Origin: Anthropogastromicrobium aceti | Lineage (GTDB): Bacteria; Bacillota; Clostridia; Lachnospirales; Lachnospiraceae | Strand: one strand, 5' to 3' | NCBI RefSeq assembly: GCF_025567095.1 | Contig: NZ_JAOQJH010000002.1 | DNA: 64,000 nt | Shown: positions 25,807 to 34,385 of the stretch, in pieces | How the letters are laid out: each line of letters starts with the position of its first letter | How positions within the stretch are numbered: the first letter of the stretch is position 1 | Position numbers and translations under genes: made by a program | Notes under the pieces: model-generated | What the model was told of the DNA's origin: nothing | Databases searched by the model: none | What the model saw: only the letters and a program-made list of their open reading frames with translations

Positions 25807-26975
25807 TATAGCAGTTTTCTGTAAGTCGCATCAATTAGAAATGCCCCCAGCGGAGCTGTAATAAGAATCGACAGCACTGCTACTGTAAGAACGATATTTC
25901 CGCAGGAAAGTCCCATTGCAAGCGGCATGCCGCCTATAGCTGCCTGTACTGTTGCCTTTGGCATATAAGCAAACATACAGAAAATACGCTCTTTTTTATT
26001 AAGATTTGTTCCTAACATACAGCACCACACACCAGCCATTCGGAATATAAGCACACCTAAGATTAGAACAACAGCGGCAATACCTGCAGATGCAGCATAA
26101 TGAAGATCAACAGTTGCTCCGACAAGAACAAACAGCATGATCTCTGCCATGACCCACAGCTTATTAAACTTTGATGACAGACGTACTGCTACAACAGCAC
26201 GCTTTCTTTTTAATGCGATTCCCATACCCATTACAGCTAATAATCCAGAAAATGGAACAGTCTCGCCGAAGCGATCCTCTGCTGTTACAAGCAAGAATGA
26301 AATACTAAGCAAAATCATGACCTTTGCAGTATCACGAATATGAACTCGCTCAAAATATAGCGAGAGTACGTAACCTACTGCAAATCCTGCCACTCCTCCA
26401 AACAGTACTGAAAATGGCACTTTTACAAAACTTGCCGCTGATACACCATCACCAAGCGCAATCCCTGTAAACGCTGAGAACAGCACAATGACAAAAACAT
26501 CATCAACTGACGCACCTGCAAGAATTAGCTGCGGAATAGACTTTTTCGTGCCCCATCCTTCTTCTGTCAGCTTAATCATGCGCGGTACAATGACAGCTGG
26601 TGACACAGCGCCCACGACAGCACCCATGATTGCAGCGTCCAGACGTGATACGCCAAGAAGAATCGGTGCCAGAATAATCATTCCTGTCACCTCAAAGCAA
26701 GCCGGAACAAAACACATCAGAATTGCTGGGCGCCCTGCTTTTTTCAAATCTTCCAGATTTAAAGATAATCCTGCCCTAAGCAAGATGATGATCAATGCAA
26801 TCCGACGCAGCTGTGATGAAATATCAAGAATGGATGAATCCAGCCAGCCCAGTCCATACGGACCCAGAATCATACCTGTGGCAATCATACCTACCAGTCC
26901 AGGCAACCTTACTTTTTTGCATAGCCACCCGAGTGCCATTCCGAGCAGCAGCATTAATGCGATACTTTGTAACAT
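25806..26975 (-). CDS. Cation:proton antiporter (CPA-type)
   Basis: A 389-residue, very hydrophobic protein with about 12-13 membrane helices. The features are those of the Na+/H+ exchanger superfamily: an opening LLLGMALGWLCKKVRLPGLVGMIATGMILGPYG, and the ion-binding DD pair in LAGASVDDVFVIVLFSAF (about residues 160-165), like the Asp-Asp pair of NhaA/NapA-type electrogenic antiporters. It would exchange Na+ or K+ for H+ across the cell membrane. There is no C-terminal TrkA-N regulatory domain. It is monocistronic and framed by two direct copies of a palindromic repeat (25752 and 27006). A GGAG ribosome site precedes the ATG. Confidence 0.88.
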   Translation of the reverse strand: MLQSIALMLLLGMALGWLCKKVRLPGLVGMIATGMILGPYGLGWLDSSILDISSQLRRIALIIILLRAGLSLNLEDLKKAGRPAILMCFVPACFEVTGMIILAPILLGVSRLDAAIMGAVVGAVSPAVIVPRMIKLTEEGWGTKKSIPQLILAGASVDDVFVIVLFSAFTGIALGDGVSAASFVKVPFSVLFGGVAGFAVGYVLSLYFERVHIRDTAKVMILLSISFLLVTAEDRFGETVPFSGLLAVMGMGIALKRKRAVVAVRLSSKFNKLWVMAEIMLFVLVGATVDLHYAASAGIAAVVLILGVLIFRMAGVWCCMLGTNLNKKERIFCMFAYMPKATVQAAIGGMPLAMGLSCGNIVLTVAVLSILITAPLGAFLIDATYRKLL

Positions 26976-27005
26976 CTTTTTTCTCCTTTTTCTTGCATAA
27001 GTTCA

Positions 27006-27060
27006 AATCAGATGAGCCACCCGGGACAGATAATGAGCCACCGTTCCTGTCCCGGTGGTT
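27006..27060. repeat. Palindromic intergenic repeat, copy 3 (REP-like)
   Basis: Nearly identical to copy 2 and in the same orientation, starting AATCAGATGAGCCACCCGGG and ending CCTGTCCCGGTGG. Loop bases differ (GAGCCACC here, GAACCGCC in copy 2). It lies upstream of the antiporter gene. Confidence 0.85.
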
Positions 27061-27072
27061 GAGCTGTTGAAC

Positions 27073-27119
27073 AAAAAAGGCTGACAATCCCTGCGAAATT
27101 CGCAGAAGTCATCAGCCTT
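27073..27119 (-). terminator. Intrinsic terminator of the citrate synthase/GntR operon
   Basis: On the reverse strand AAGGCTGA ... TCAGCCTT enclose an inner hairpin CTGCGAA-T-TTCGCAG and are followed by a T run. It lies downstream of the GntR stop codon. Confidence 0.8.
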
Positions 27120-27242
27120 AACCAGCGGTTTGTGATACAAGGAATGTATCAATGGGAGAACTTCATTCCCAAAACATATTTATTATACTGTGTTGCCTTC
27201 GGTCTGTCAAAGGGATTTTTGTTTTGTTAAGCGAACTACAGT

Positions 27243-27905
27243 TCACAGGACGTATGAACTGTTAACTGTTGTAGCAATATTATCTCTTGCATTCTTAATG
27301 TGCTCTGCCGTCAGCTTTTCTGCAAGCTCCCCATCATGCTTTGTGATCGCTTCTAATATCGCGCGATGCTCAGAAACAGATTCCTCGGCACGTCCCGTCA
27401 CACAGACAGAAACGGCACGAGCGCGCCTGATATAGTTATGAAAGCTTGTCAGCACATTTTGGAGCGGACGGCTCTTTGATGCAGCGAAGATAATTCGATG
27501 AAACTCACCGTCTAACTCGCCCATTTCTTTTGCACTGTCTTGCTTTTTTAAATAATACTCCTGAAGTGCCATACACTGCTCAAGCTCTTCGAGTTCTTCA
27601 TCTGTGATCTTTTCGGCGCAAAGACGTGCGGCCAATCCTTCAGTTCGAATACGAATCTCGTAAATGTCCTCTACATCCTGCTCTGAAATGCCAACTACTA
27701 CTGCCCCTTTATTTGGGATGTTTTTGACAAGTCCCTCAAGCTCAAGCTGCATCAGAGCTTCCCGCACAGGAGTACGGCTCACACCCAGACTCTTTGAAAG
27801 CCTCAGCTCATTTAAGCTATCTCCTTCCTTGTAGCTTCCGTTTAAAATTGCATCCTCCAGCGTATTAAATACTTGAATGCGAAGCGGATCTCCACTCTGC
27901 TGCAT
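27243..27905 (-). CDS. GntR-family (FCD/FadR subfamily) transcriptional regulator
   Basis: A 220-residue regulator. The N-terminal winged helix holds LNELRLSKSLGVSRTPVREALMQLELEGLVKN, the signature of GntR proteins. The C-terminal all-helical FCD domain has the metal-binding pattern DGEFHRII ... EHRAI ... EHIKNA, usual for regulators that bind carboxylates. It is the second gene of an operon, 17 bases after the Re-citrate-synthase-like gene. The promoter of that operon carries TTGTATAC-type boxes typical of this subfamily, so autoregulation with citrate or another carboxylate as effector is a fair inference. Confidence 0.9.
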   Translation of the reverse strand: MQQSGDPLRIQVFNTLEDAILNGSYKEGDSLNELRLSKSLGVSRTPVREALMQLELEGLVKNIPNKGAVVVGISEQDVEDIYEIRIRTEGLAARLCAEKITDEELEELEQCMALQEYYLKKQDSAKEMGELDGEFHRIIFAASKSRPLQNVLTSFHNYIRRARAVSVCVTGRAEESVSEHRAILEAITKHDGELAEKLTAEHIKNARDNIATTVNSSYVL

Positions 27906-27922
27906 ACCCTTTTGTCTCCTTC

Positions 27923-29323
27923 TTATTTATCTTCATAATCCACGTCTCTGTGGAATACATACTGTTCTGCATAACGAATCATCTCTGTCTCACTGATAAC
28001 AGTAATACGTCCATTTGCATATTCCTGATCAATCAGTTCCTTGATCGTTACAACGCCTTCGTTCTTCTTATCAATTGCTTCTGCACCCTTTAAACCATAA
28101 TACTGGTTGATCCATACTGCAATACCTGCCAGACCAGAAGTGTTGCTGATAGCAACCATCGGCGGACGATTTAAGATCAGCTCGGTATCAAAGATGTTAT
28201 AAATTTCCGGATCCTTCATGATACCATCGGCATGAATACCTGCTCTTGTCAGGTTGAAGTTTCTTCCAACAAATGGTGTCATCGGCGGTGTTTCATAACC
28301 AGTCTCTTTCTCAAGATATTCCGCAATCTCTGTGATTACAGTCGGATTCATTCCATCAAAATCACCACGTAATGATGCATATTCAAATACCATTGCTTCA
28401 AGCGGCACATTTCCGGTACGCTCACCGATTCCAAGCAGAGAACAGTTTACTGCGCCTGCGCCATACAGCCATGCGGTAGATGCATTGACAACACCCTTGT
28501 AAAAATCATTATGTCCATGCCACTCAAGCATATCACTTGGCACACCAGCATAATGCTTTAAGCCATAGATGATACCCGGCACGCTTCGCGGAAGTGAAAC
28601 ACCTGGATAGGAAATTCCATAACCCATGGTATCGCAGGCACGAATCTTAATCGGAACACCACTGTCCTTTGACAATTTCATCAGCTCAGTAGCAAACGGA
28701 ACAACAAATCCATAATAATCTGCTCTCGTAATATCCTCAAAGTGGCATCTTGGATGAAGACCAGCCTCAATCGCGTCTGAAATAACGCCCAAATACTTTT
28801 CCATTGCCTGCTTTCTTGTCAAATTCATTTTCTTAAAGATATGATAATCAGAGCAGCTAACAAGGATACCTGTCTCACGAATACCAATATTTTTTACCAG
28901 TTCAAAATCACTCTTTGTTGCTCGAATCCACGTTGTGATCTCCGGGAACTCATATCCAAGCTCCATGCAGCGCTCTAATGCATCACGGTCCTTCTTTGAG
29001 TAAACAAAAAACTCAGTCTGACGAACAATACCATTTGGACCACCGAGACGGTGAAGCATTTTATACAAATCTACCATCTGCTGTGTGGTATATGGCTCGC
29101 GTGACTGCTGACCGTCACGAAAAGAGGTGTCAGTGATGTAAATGTGTTCCGGCATATCCATCGGTACATGGCGATAGTTGTAGGATACCTTCGGAACCTC
29201 GTTATATGGGAAAATCTCCCTAAACAGCTCCGGCTGGCTGACATCCTGCAGCTTGTACTCATACAGATCCTGTTCTAGCAGGTTGGTTTTGGTACTCAGA
29301 TTAATTGTCTTATTTGCCTTCAT
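27923..29323 (-). CDS. Re-citrate synthase-like enzyme of the isopropylmalate/homocitrate synthase family
   Basis: A 466-residue DRE-TIM metallolyase. The active-site start ITDTSFRDGQQSREPYT holds the Arg-Asp pair, and HGHND (in MLEWHGHNDFYKG) supplies the metal-binding His residues; GERTGN follows as in the family. The N terminus (about 60 residues) and the lack of a LeuA regulatory domain separate it from 2-isopropylmalate synthase. The overall form matches the Re-citrate synthase described from Clostridium kluyveri, which condenses acetyl-CoA with oxaloacetate in anaerobes without an ordinary citrate synthase. Homocitrate synthase is the alternative. It is co-transcribed with a GntR regulator. 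Citrate made here would feed 2-oxoglutarate and glutamate synthesis. Confidence 0.78.
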   Translation of the reverse strand: MKANKTINLSTKTNLLEQDLYEYKLQDVSQPELFREIFPYNEVPKVSYNYRHVPMDMPEHIYITDTSFRDGQQSREPYTTQQMVDLYKMLHRLGGPNGIVRQTEFFVYSKKDRDALERCMELGYEFPEITTWIRATKSDFELVKNIGIRETGILVSCSDYHIFKKMNLTRKQAMEKYLGVISDAIEAGLHPRCHFEDITRADYYGFVVPFATELMKLSKDSGVPIKIRACDTMGYGISYPGVSLPRSVPGIIYGLKHYAGVPSDMLEWHGHNDFYKGVVNASTAWLYGAGAVNCSLLGIGERTGNVPLEAMVFEYASLRGDFDGMNPTVITEIAEYLEKETGYETPPMTPFVGRNFNLTRAGIHADGIMKDPEIYNIFDTELILNRPPMVAISNTSGLAGIAVWINQYYGLKGAEAIDKKNEGVVTIKELIDQEYANGRITVISETEMIRYAEQYVFHRDVDYEDK

Positions 29324-29421
29324 AGTGTCGTCCTCCTCTGTTGCTCCTCATTTGCAGTGCATATGTTACAGCGCTTTCTCTGTATACCATTCTGCCACGT
29401 TACCGTGATGAATTTGTATCA

Positions 29422-29458
29422 TTGTATACAATTATACAATTCAATTTAAATCTGTCAA
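29422..29458 (-). promoter_or_regulatory. Promoter and GntR-type operator of the citrate synthase operon
   Basis: On the reverse strand TTGACA (29453-29458), 16 bases, TATAAT (29431-29436). The perfect palindrome TTGTATACAA (29422-29431) begins at the -10, and a half site TTGTATAA precedes it. This type of box is typical for FCD-family GntR repressors. Confidence 0.75.
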
Positions 29459-29467
29459 GTACATTTT

Positions 29468-30571
29468 TTATCTCTGATCAAAATTGAGCCACTGGGGACA
29501 GTCAATCCAATCTTCCCATCCACCTGTTTCCTCATTTAATTTTCTTATTTTTCCATCTGATGTGTAATCTACATACTGTCCATCCACTCGATTTAAACTC
29601 TTGCATTCTCCATCATATGGATATTGTACGCCATCATAGGTTATAATGTATGTATTTTCTTGAAGATCATTTCCCAAAAAACATCCATTCTGTTCATACC
29701 ATTCTCCTGCTAATTCAATACTCCAGTCTTCTTTTTCTTTCTCTAAATCATAGCAGACAAGATAATATATCTGATCTTCCCCGTTTCTTTTTTCCAAATA
29801 ATAAACATCCGTTCCTTTTATATAATCCCCACTGGTTGACCGACATTTTTCGCTAATTGTTTCAATTTCTCCTGTTTTCATATCAATTGTATAAAGATTT
29901 GAATATCCGCCATCAGAAGTTGATGTAATCAATTTATCGCAAGCTGCCTGAATATATGCTCCTTCCATATAATAAGAACTTCTTACTCTTATTTCTTCTT
30001 TGTCTTTGAGATTCAAAATCACAAGGAATCCGCTTTCTTCTTGCAAATTTTGCTCATATGATTGATCCATATACACTAGATAATCACTATATTTTCCAAG
30101 CAGATACAAATAATTCGGTGTGACAAGATCTTCAGCAGCAGAATCTTTATATGGTTCAGAATAAATCTCTTTTATCATTCCGGTTTTTTCATCATATGCC
30201 ATAATCTTATGCATTCCATCTGCTTCTACTGAATAATACAAAACCTTATCATCATAAATTAAATAATATCTGCCATTCATATATTCGCACATTAAATCTG
30301 TTGCAATCAGATTTTTTTCTTCATCAGACATTTCAAAAATTAAATTCGTTTCATATGCATAATACGTTCCAAACTCAGTATTGATTCCTTGATAAACTGC
30401 CGGAATCCAAAGTACGTCCTGTTCCTCATCATTTTCACTTGATGTTTCTTGCTCTTTTGTTGTCTTCTTATTTTCTGTTAGAATTGCTGAAGCTGCTTCT
30501 GCCGTCACGTACAAACTATTTTGGCACAAAAATAGCATTACACAAATTAATGTTGAAAGTCTTTTTTTCAT
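29468..30571 (-). CDS. Secreted protein, probable beta-propeller, of the peptide-linked regulon
   Basis: A 367-residue exported protein. The signal peptide covers about the first 27 residues (MKKRLSTLICVMLFLCQ...), followed by a charged Thr/Glu-rich linker. The rest consists of repeated YLxxxDxxxG-type beta segments (LYTIDMKTGEIETIS, VCYDLEKEKEDW) like those of DUF5050-type or PQQ-like propellers, probably 6-7 blades. I use the ATG at 30571, 9 bases after GGAGG. Its promoter shares the repeat box of the GT2/ABC operon. The last codons (CPQWLNFDQR) overlap a half copy of the palindromic repeat. Function unknown; a surface binding or signalling protein is plausible. Confidence 0.78.
   Translation of the reverse strand: MKKRLSTLICVMLFLCQNSLYVTAEAASAILTENKKTTKEQETSSENDEEQDVLWIPAVYQGINTEFGTYYAYETNLIFEMSDEEKNLIATDLMCEYMNGRYYLIYDDKVLYYSVEADGMHKIMAYDEKTGMIKEIYSEPYKDSAAEDLVTPNYLYLLGKYSDYLVYMDQSYEQNLQEESGFLVILNLKDKEEIRVRSSYYMEGAYIQAACDKLITSTSDGGYSNLYTIDMKTGEIETISEKCRSTSGDYIKGTDVYYLEKRNGEDQIYYLVCYDLEKEKEDWSIELAGEWYEQNGCFLGNDLQENTYIITYDGVQYPYDGECKSLNRVDGQYVDYTSDGKIRKLNEETGGWEDWIDCPQWLNFDQR
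29486..29501. repeat. Half copy of the palindromic intergenic repeat within the 3' end of a gene
   Basis: GAGCCACTGGGGACAG resembles the left arm of the repeats at 25752 and 27006. It forms part of the last ten codons of the secreted-protein gene. Confidence 0.5.
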
Positions 30572-30628
30572 ATAAATCATCCTCCATTTCGAATTAGTTA
30601 ACTACTCATAACCACATTGTTTACTTAT

Positions 30629-30673
30629 AGTATACAAATCTTTTTAATTCCCGTAAATAGACAAATCATTTCC
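30629..30673 (-). promoter_or_regulatory. Promoter of the secreted-protein gene with the shared repeat box
   Basis: On the reverse strand TTTACG (30652-30657), 17 bases, TATACT (30629-30634). The box 30652-30673 matches the left arm and adjoining base at 21950-21971 in 20 of 22 positions. The other arm (about 30684-30703) is recognisable but degenerate. Confidence 0.7.
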
Positions 30674-30710
30674 CATAATCGCAGAAATTAATTTATCTAA
30701 TTTTTATTAA

Positions 30711-30833
30711 AACTCTAAAAAAACTATAGAAGAAACAGAGGAAAGTACATCTGCTATCGAAACAAGAGAAAGCAGTGATAGTGGATCTGTACCACTTCCG
30801 ATATCCGATCTTGATCCTGGTCCTCAAAAATAA
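30711..30833 (+). pseudogene. Decayed paralog of the small secreted peptide
   Basis: An open stretch of 40 codons without an ATG reads NSKKTIEETEESTSAIETRE and ends SDSGSVPLPISDLDPGPQK before TAA at 30831. It aligns with residues of the intact peptide at 22068-22277 (EETSTESE... and VPLKPLSDIAP). The signal peptide, ribosome site and promoter are missing, as if some 150 bases had been deleted between the degenerate repeat and the mature region. It lies 6 bases from the convergent paralogous regulator gene, as in the intact locus. Confidence 0.75.
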
Positions 30834-30839
30834 AACTCA

Positions 30840-32828
30840 TTAATTTAAATACTTTTTTGCTCTTTGCTCAAAAAAATCAACAAGCATCTCATTTTTGCAA
30901 AATTCTGCAAACCGCTGGGCGCAAATGAATTCCCGGCGGTTTGCGTCTTTATATGTTTCTTTATCTAATTCATAATAGTCCCATGCCTTGTTATACAACA
31001 GTTCTCCAGAAAAAACTATGTAATATGCTGCTAATTCATGTTCAAGATTATTTTGGTCAATTTCCAATGTCTTCTGATACTGAGCAACATCTCCTAAAAA
31101 TTTTGAATATTCCGCTAATATTACAGAACATGCCGGCGCATTTATTTTCAAAAACTGCTGCTGTGGATGATAAACGTCATATAGTTTCTGGAATAATTTT
31201 TCTGCACATTCAATATTCCCCATTATTCCATACAAATTTGCGATATCTCCAATTATCATTCCTTCTTCTCGCTTAAGGAACGGAAGTTCTTTGCGCGATA
31301 GCCACTCTAATGGAAACGTACATGCCAAAGCTTTCTCTTCACGCTTTTGTGCTTCTTTCGGCAAAATCATCTTCATCCTAAACAAACTCATTGCATCAAT
31401 AGATTGAATTTCCTGCTGAATCCTCGGCTTTTGGCATGCTTCTGTTCCCATTTTTTTGCATAGCACATCCAATATTTTTTGCACTTCATCCCATTTGCGC
31501 ATATTTGTCAAATATATCATATCCTGCCGCATGGATAATGTTTCGATAGAATCGGTTTCCAGTATCGGCATAATCCAGTCTAAGGTTCGTCCCATCTTTT
31601 TTGTTAAGAGCTGAAAATTTTCTTTTGACGGGCGATTTTCTCCTTTTTCAATCCTAGAAAGATGACGCGCCTGCAAAAATTCATTTCCATTCTCATCGAT
31701 GCAGATTTCTTCCTGTGACTTTTCTAAAGATAATCGCATTCTCTTTAACACCAAACTGACGTCATAGCAATTTTCTACACTGCCCCTCTGCCATACACGC
31801 ATACACGGGAGATGATTTTCCTGATATACAACTTGAAATGCATCTCGAAAATCCTTAAGCTGCTGTAGATTTTCTGGTGCTCTGTTTGTTTTCTTTAATT
31901 TTTCTCCTACATCAATCAATGACAGAAAAAGTGGATACGCATAGCGCTGGCTATTTTGCGCACGAAGCAGTTCTAACGCAGAATTGCCGATATCAAATGC
32001 TTTTTGAAATTCGCCCAACTTCTGATATAGCTGCATTCCAACCAGAGCGGCCTGCGGACAAAGTAATTGCGTCATCCGATCTTCCCAGCCTTTTTTCTTA
32101 GGATAGTTCCAGACTTGATGAAATAGAAACAATGCTTTTTCTGTTTCTCCCAGAAGTCCAAGTGACCAGCTTACAAGCAAAATAGCTTCTAGCTCAGCTG
32201 GTGCCAGCCAAAGTCCTGAGAGTTGTTCCTGCCACTCTTCTTTTACTGTGCAATAAACTGCTTCGCATGCAAGCTCATAAAGCACTTGTGGACTGGCTGT
32301 CTCCTTTTTCAATAGCCATTCTATTTTAAGGCAGAATAATTTTGCCATTGAGGTCATTTTCGGATGTGCCTTTTCATAAGCTTCCAGCTTCGTCCTTGCC
32401 TCTTTGGGACTTTCGCAGACCAACAAACAAATGTCTTCCCGCTCTCTCCAGTCTTCCAGTTCTTTTCTCGACACAATTGCTTCAAAATAATCAGTCAATG
32501 CACCCATTCGGTGCATAAGAAATTCCCAGCATTCTCTGGAAAAATAGCCGTCTCCTTTGATTATAGTTGAAAGCATTCGTCTCGTCATTACACCGTTTAC
32601 CAGCTGCTCTAGTTTAATTCCACGCTGTTTGCGAAGATTATTAAAAAGCCGAAAAAAGCCCATACAGCTGGACTGGCACAGTACTTCCTCCTCTGTGGGA
32701 TGACCATTTTTCCACACATACTCGTTTTCTTGTGCTTCCGCTCTGCTTTCTGTTTGGGTTTCTGTTTGGGCTTTTGTTTTATTTTTTTCTTTAACCTGTG
32801 TATCTGTTTGTGTCATTGTCTTTTCCAT
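30840..32828 (-). CDS. Second double-HTH, TPR-like regulator (paralog of 22274-24169)
   Basis: A 662-residue protein that aligns along its full length with the 631-residue regulator. It has an extra N-terminal low-complexity tract of about 45 residues (QTETQTESRAEAQE). HTH 1 is at about residues 57-110 (LEQLVNGVMTRRMLSTIIKG), HTH 2 at about 357-413 (LKRMRLSLEKSQEE, LSRIEKGENRPSKEN), with TPR-like repeats after each (LYGIMGNIECAEKLFQKLYDVY). Highly similar blocks such as EKGENRPS, DWIMP and ETDSIE-LSMRQD show recent common origin. This copy has no HipA-like neighbour, has its own promoter, and faces a decayed peptide gene. It could therefore respond to the peptide of the other locus or be on the way to loss. 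Confidence 0.82.
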   Translation of the reverse strand: MEKTMTQTDTQVKEKNKTKAQTETQTESRAEAQENEYVWKNGHPTEEEVLCQSSCMGFFRLFNNLRKQRGIKLEQLVNGVMTRRMLSTIIKGDGYFSRECWEFLMHRMGALTDYFEAIVSRKELEDWREREDICLLVCESPKEARTKLEAYEKAHPKMTSMAKLFCLKIEWLLKKETASPQVLYELACEAVYCTVKEEWQEQLSGLWLAPAELEAILLVSWSLGLLGETEKALFLFHQVWNYPKKKGWEDRMTQLLCPQAALVGMQLYQKLGEFQKAFDIGNSALELLRAQNSQRYAYPLFLSLIDVGEKLKKTNRAPENLQQLKDFRDAFQVVYQENHLPCMRVWQRGSVENCYDVSLVLKRMRLSLEKSQEEICIDENGNEFLQARHLSRIEKGENRPSKENFQLLTKKMGRTLDWIMPILETDSIETLSMRQDMIYLTNMRKWDEVQKILDVLCKKMGTEACQKPRIQQEIQSIDAMSLFRMKMILPKEAQKREEKALACTFPLEWLSRKELPFLKREEGMIIGDIANLYGIMGNIECAEKLFQKLYDVYHPQQQFLKINAPACSVILAEYSKFLGDVAQYQKTLEIDQNNLEHELAAYYIVFSGELLYNKAWDYYELDKETYKDANRREFICAQRFAEFCKNEMLVDFFEQRAKKYLN

Positions 32829-32865
32829 GCCTCAAATGTCCTCCACGGCTTTTAAGTCTACAACC

Positions 32866-32894
32866 ATACTAACACGGAAATCGTTTTTGGACAA
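32866..32894 (-). promoter_or_regulatory. Promoter of the second double-HTH regulator gene
   Basis: On the reverse strand TTGTCC (32889-32894), 17 bases, TAGTAT (32866-32871), about 40 bases before the start codon. Confidence 0.6.
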
Positions 32895-32905
32895 TAGGCA
32901 GCTAG

Positions 32906-33682
32906 CTAGCGAGATGAACTGAGTTCATCCCCAGCGGTCAGGGTCAACAACACAGTGATGCTTTTTGCATCATTTCCGTTTTCGTCATACAAAAGTGCAG
33001 TTTGTATATAGGTTCCATTATCATCAAACTCATACACGATTCTGGCTTGCCCTGAATAGTTTATCAGCTCATTTAGCTCTTTGCACAAATCACTAGATAA
33101 TGAGTAATGCCAACTATTATCAACCTGATAAAGCATTACCGTACAAATCACCTGATTCTCATATACAACCGGAAGTACATACCCCTCTGAACAGGTTTCT
33201 CCAGATGGTGTCTTATTCCATGTTTGGAATGGCTCCATAATAAAAAACTCAGCGTCATCTATGTACTCAGTTTGACTATACATTTCAAAATGCTCTATCC
33301 ATTCATTAGATACTGCCTTTATATACTCGACCATATCCTGTGTATACACTGCAGGTGCCAATGCAATATTCAAAAGCTCTTGCGTCTCTTCTGCCGTTGT
33401 TTTCATCTCTTCATCTGCTTTTGCAGTTGTTTTTGTCTGTGTATCATCCAGCAGAACTCCATTTTGACCTGACTGCTTTTGTGGTGTGTGACCTGGCTGC
33501 AACGAGAAGAAAAAAACGCCTGCTACCGCAATTGCAATAGCTGCCACAGCTGTCACTTCTGTCACAAAAATATGCTGTCTGCTTTTCAATTGCTCCCTTC
33601 GCTTTACTGCAAAACGATCTGCTTCTGCAATCATTTCTTCGTCAATCGCATTTAATGATTTTAACAAGCTATGAACTTTCAT
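32906..33682 (-). CDS. Membrane partner (probable anti-sigma factor) of the ECF sigma factor
   Basis: A 258-residue single-span membrane protein. Residues 1-40 are cytoplasmic and charged (MKVHSLLKSLNAIDEEMIAEADRF), a membrane helix follows at about 42-63, then a Thr/Lys/Glu linker and an extracytoplasmic domain of about 160 residues. This is the usual form of proteins encoded after ECF sigma factors in Lachnospiraceae that hold the sigma factor at the membrane. No zinc-binding HxxxCxxC motif is seen, so it is not a ZAS-type anti-sigma. The ATG at 33682 follows AAAGGA. It lies 60 bases downstream of the sigma gene. Confidence 0.72.
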   Translation of the reverse strand: MKVHSLLKSLNAIDEEMIAEADRFAVKRREQLKSRQHIFVTEVTAVAAIAIAVAGVFFFSLQPGHTPQKQSGQNGVLLDDTQTKTTAKADEEMKTTAEETQELLNIALAPAVYTQDMVEYIKAVSNEWIEHFEMYSQTEYIDDAEFFIMEPFQTWNKTPSGETCSEGYVLPVVYENQVICTVMLYQVDNSWHYSLSSDLCKELNELINYSGQARIVYEFDDNGTYIQTALLYDENGNDAKSITVLLTLTAGDELSSSR

Positions 33683-33742
33683 ACATTTTCCTTTCCCTGT
33701 TGTCATACTATTTCTAATCTCATATCCACTTTTCCATTTTTT

Positions 33743-34300
33743 TCAATGAGATTCAATTACACCCTGACAAACCAGCATTTCTTTGAACTGTTCTCTCATG
33801 CGAAACAGAGAAACCTTGACACTGCTTTGTGTCATACAAAACATAACCGCCAATTCCTTAATCGAATCTCCATACCAATATCTTCGAACAAACAATATTC
33901 TTTTATCAGAAGGCAGGCTTCTCAGATAATCTTGAATATACATCGTCAATTCCCCCTCTGACGTTTTCTGAAATGTCTCATCTGGTATAGTTTCTTCGAG
34001 TTCCTTTGTCATCTCAACCATCACACATTTTCTTTTTTTTGCTTCTCTTCTTTCCAAACGGTTCATTGCATTACAGCGACATATCCGCATGATAAATGCC
34101 TTGAAATGAATGGGGCGATTAGGTGGGAGCGCATTCCACAAGTCCCAGTAAGTGTCGCTGCAGCACTCTTCTGTATCCTGATAGTCAAACAGCAATCGAT
34201 AGGCGAGCTGCTCCATTGTTTTTCCATATTTTTCTTTTGTCTGTATAATGGCAGACTCTTCTCTTTCCCAATAAAGCTGTATGATTTTTAAGTCTTCCAT
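33743..34300 (-). CDS. ECF-type RNA polymerase sigma factor
   Basis: A 185-residue sigma-70-family factor with region 2 (EEKYGKTMEQLAYRLL-type start, DTEECCSDTYWDLWN and FKAFIMRICRCNAMNR) and region 4 (LPSDKRILFVRRYWYGDSIKELAVMFCMTQSSVKVSLFRMREQF). It starts at the ATG at 34300 after AAGGTGG. With the following membrane protein it forms a signal-transduction pair that would switch on an unknown regulon in response to an envelope signal. A second such pair is at 43442-47132. Confidence 0.9.
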   Translation of the reverse strand: MEDLKIIQLYWEREESAIIQTKEKYGKTMEQLAYRLLFDYQDTEECCSDTYWDLWNALPPNRPIHFKAFIMRICRCNAMNRLERREAKKRKCVMVEMTKELEETIPDETFQKTSEGELTMYIQDYLRSLPSDKRILFVRRYWYGDSIKELAVMFCMTQSSVKVSLFRMREQFKEMLVCQGVIESH

Positions 34301-34385
34301 ACTTTCCACCTTCTTTCTCTTTTGCTTTTTCTATCCATTGACCATTATACCAAATTGTTCTGCATTAAAGCTAATATTCACAAAT

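Noticed and set aside
26488..27000. 170-codon + strand frame opposite the antiporter gene
   Set aside because: Antisense shadow of a strongly hydrophobic membrane protein gene; no promoter or ribosome site.
32720..32790. Short tandem repeat TCTGTTTGGGTT
   Set aside because: It codes for the QTETQTE N-terminal tract of the second double-HTH protein; simple low-complexity coding.
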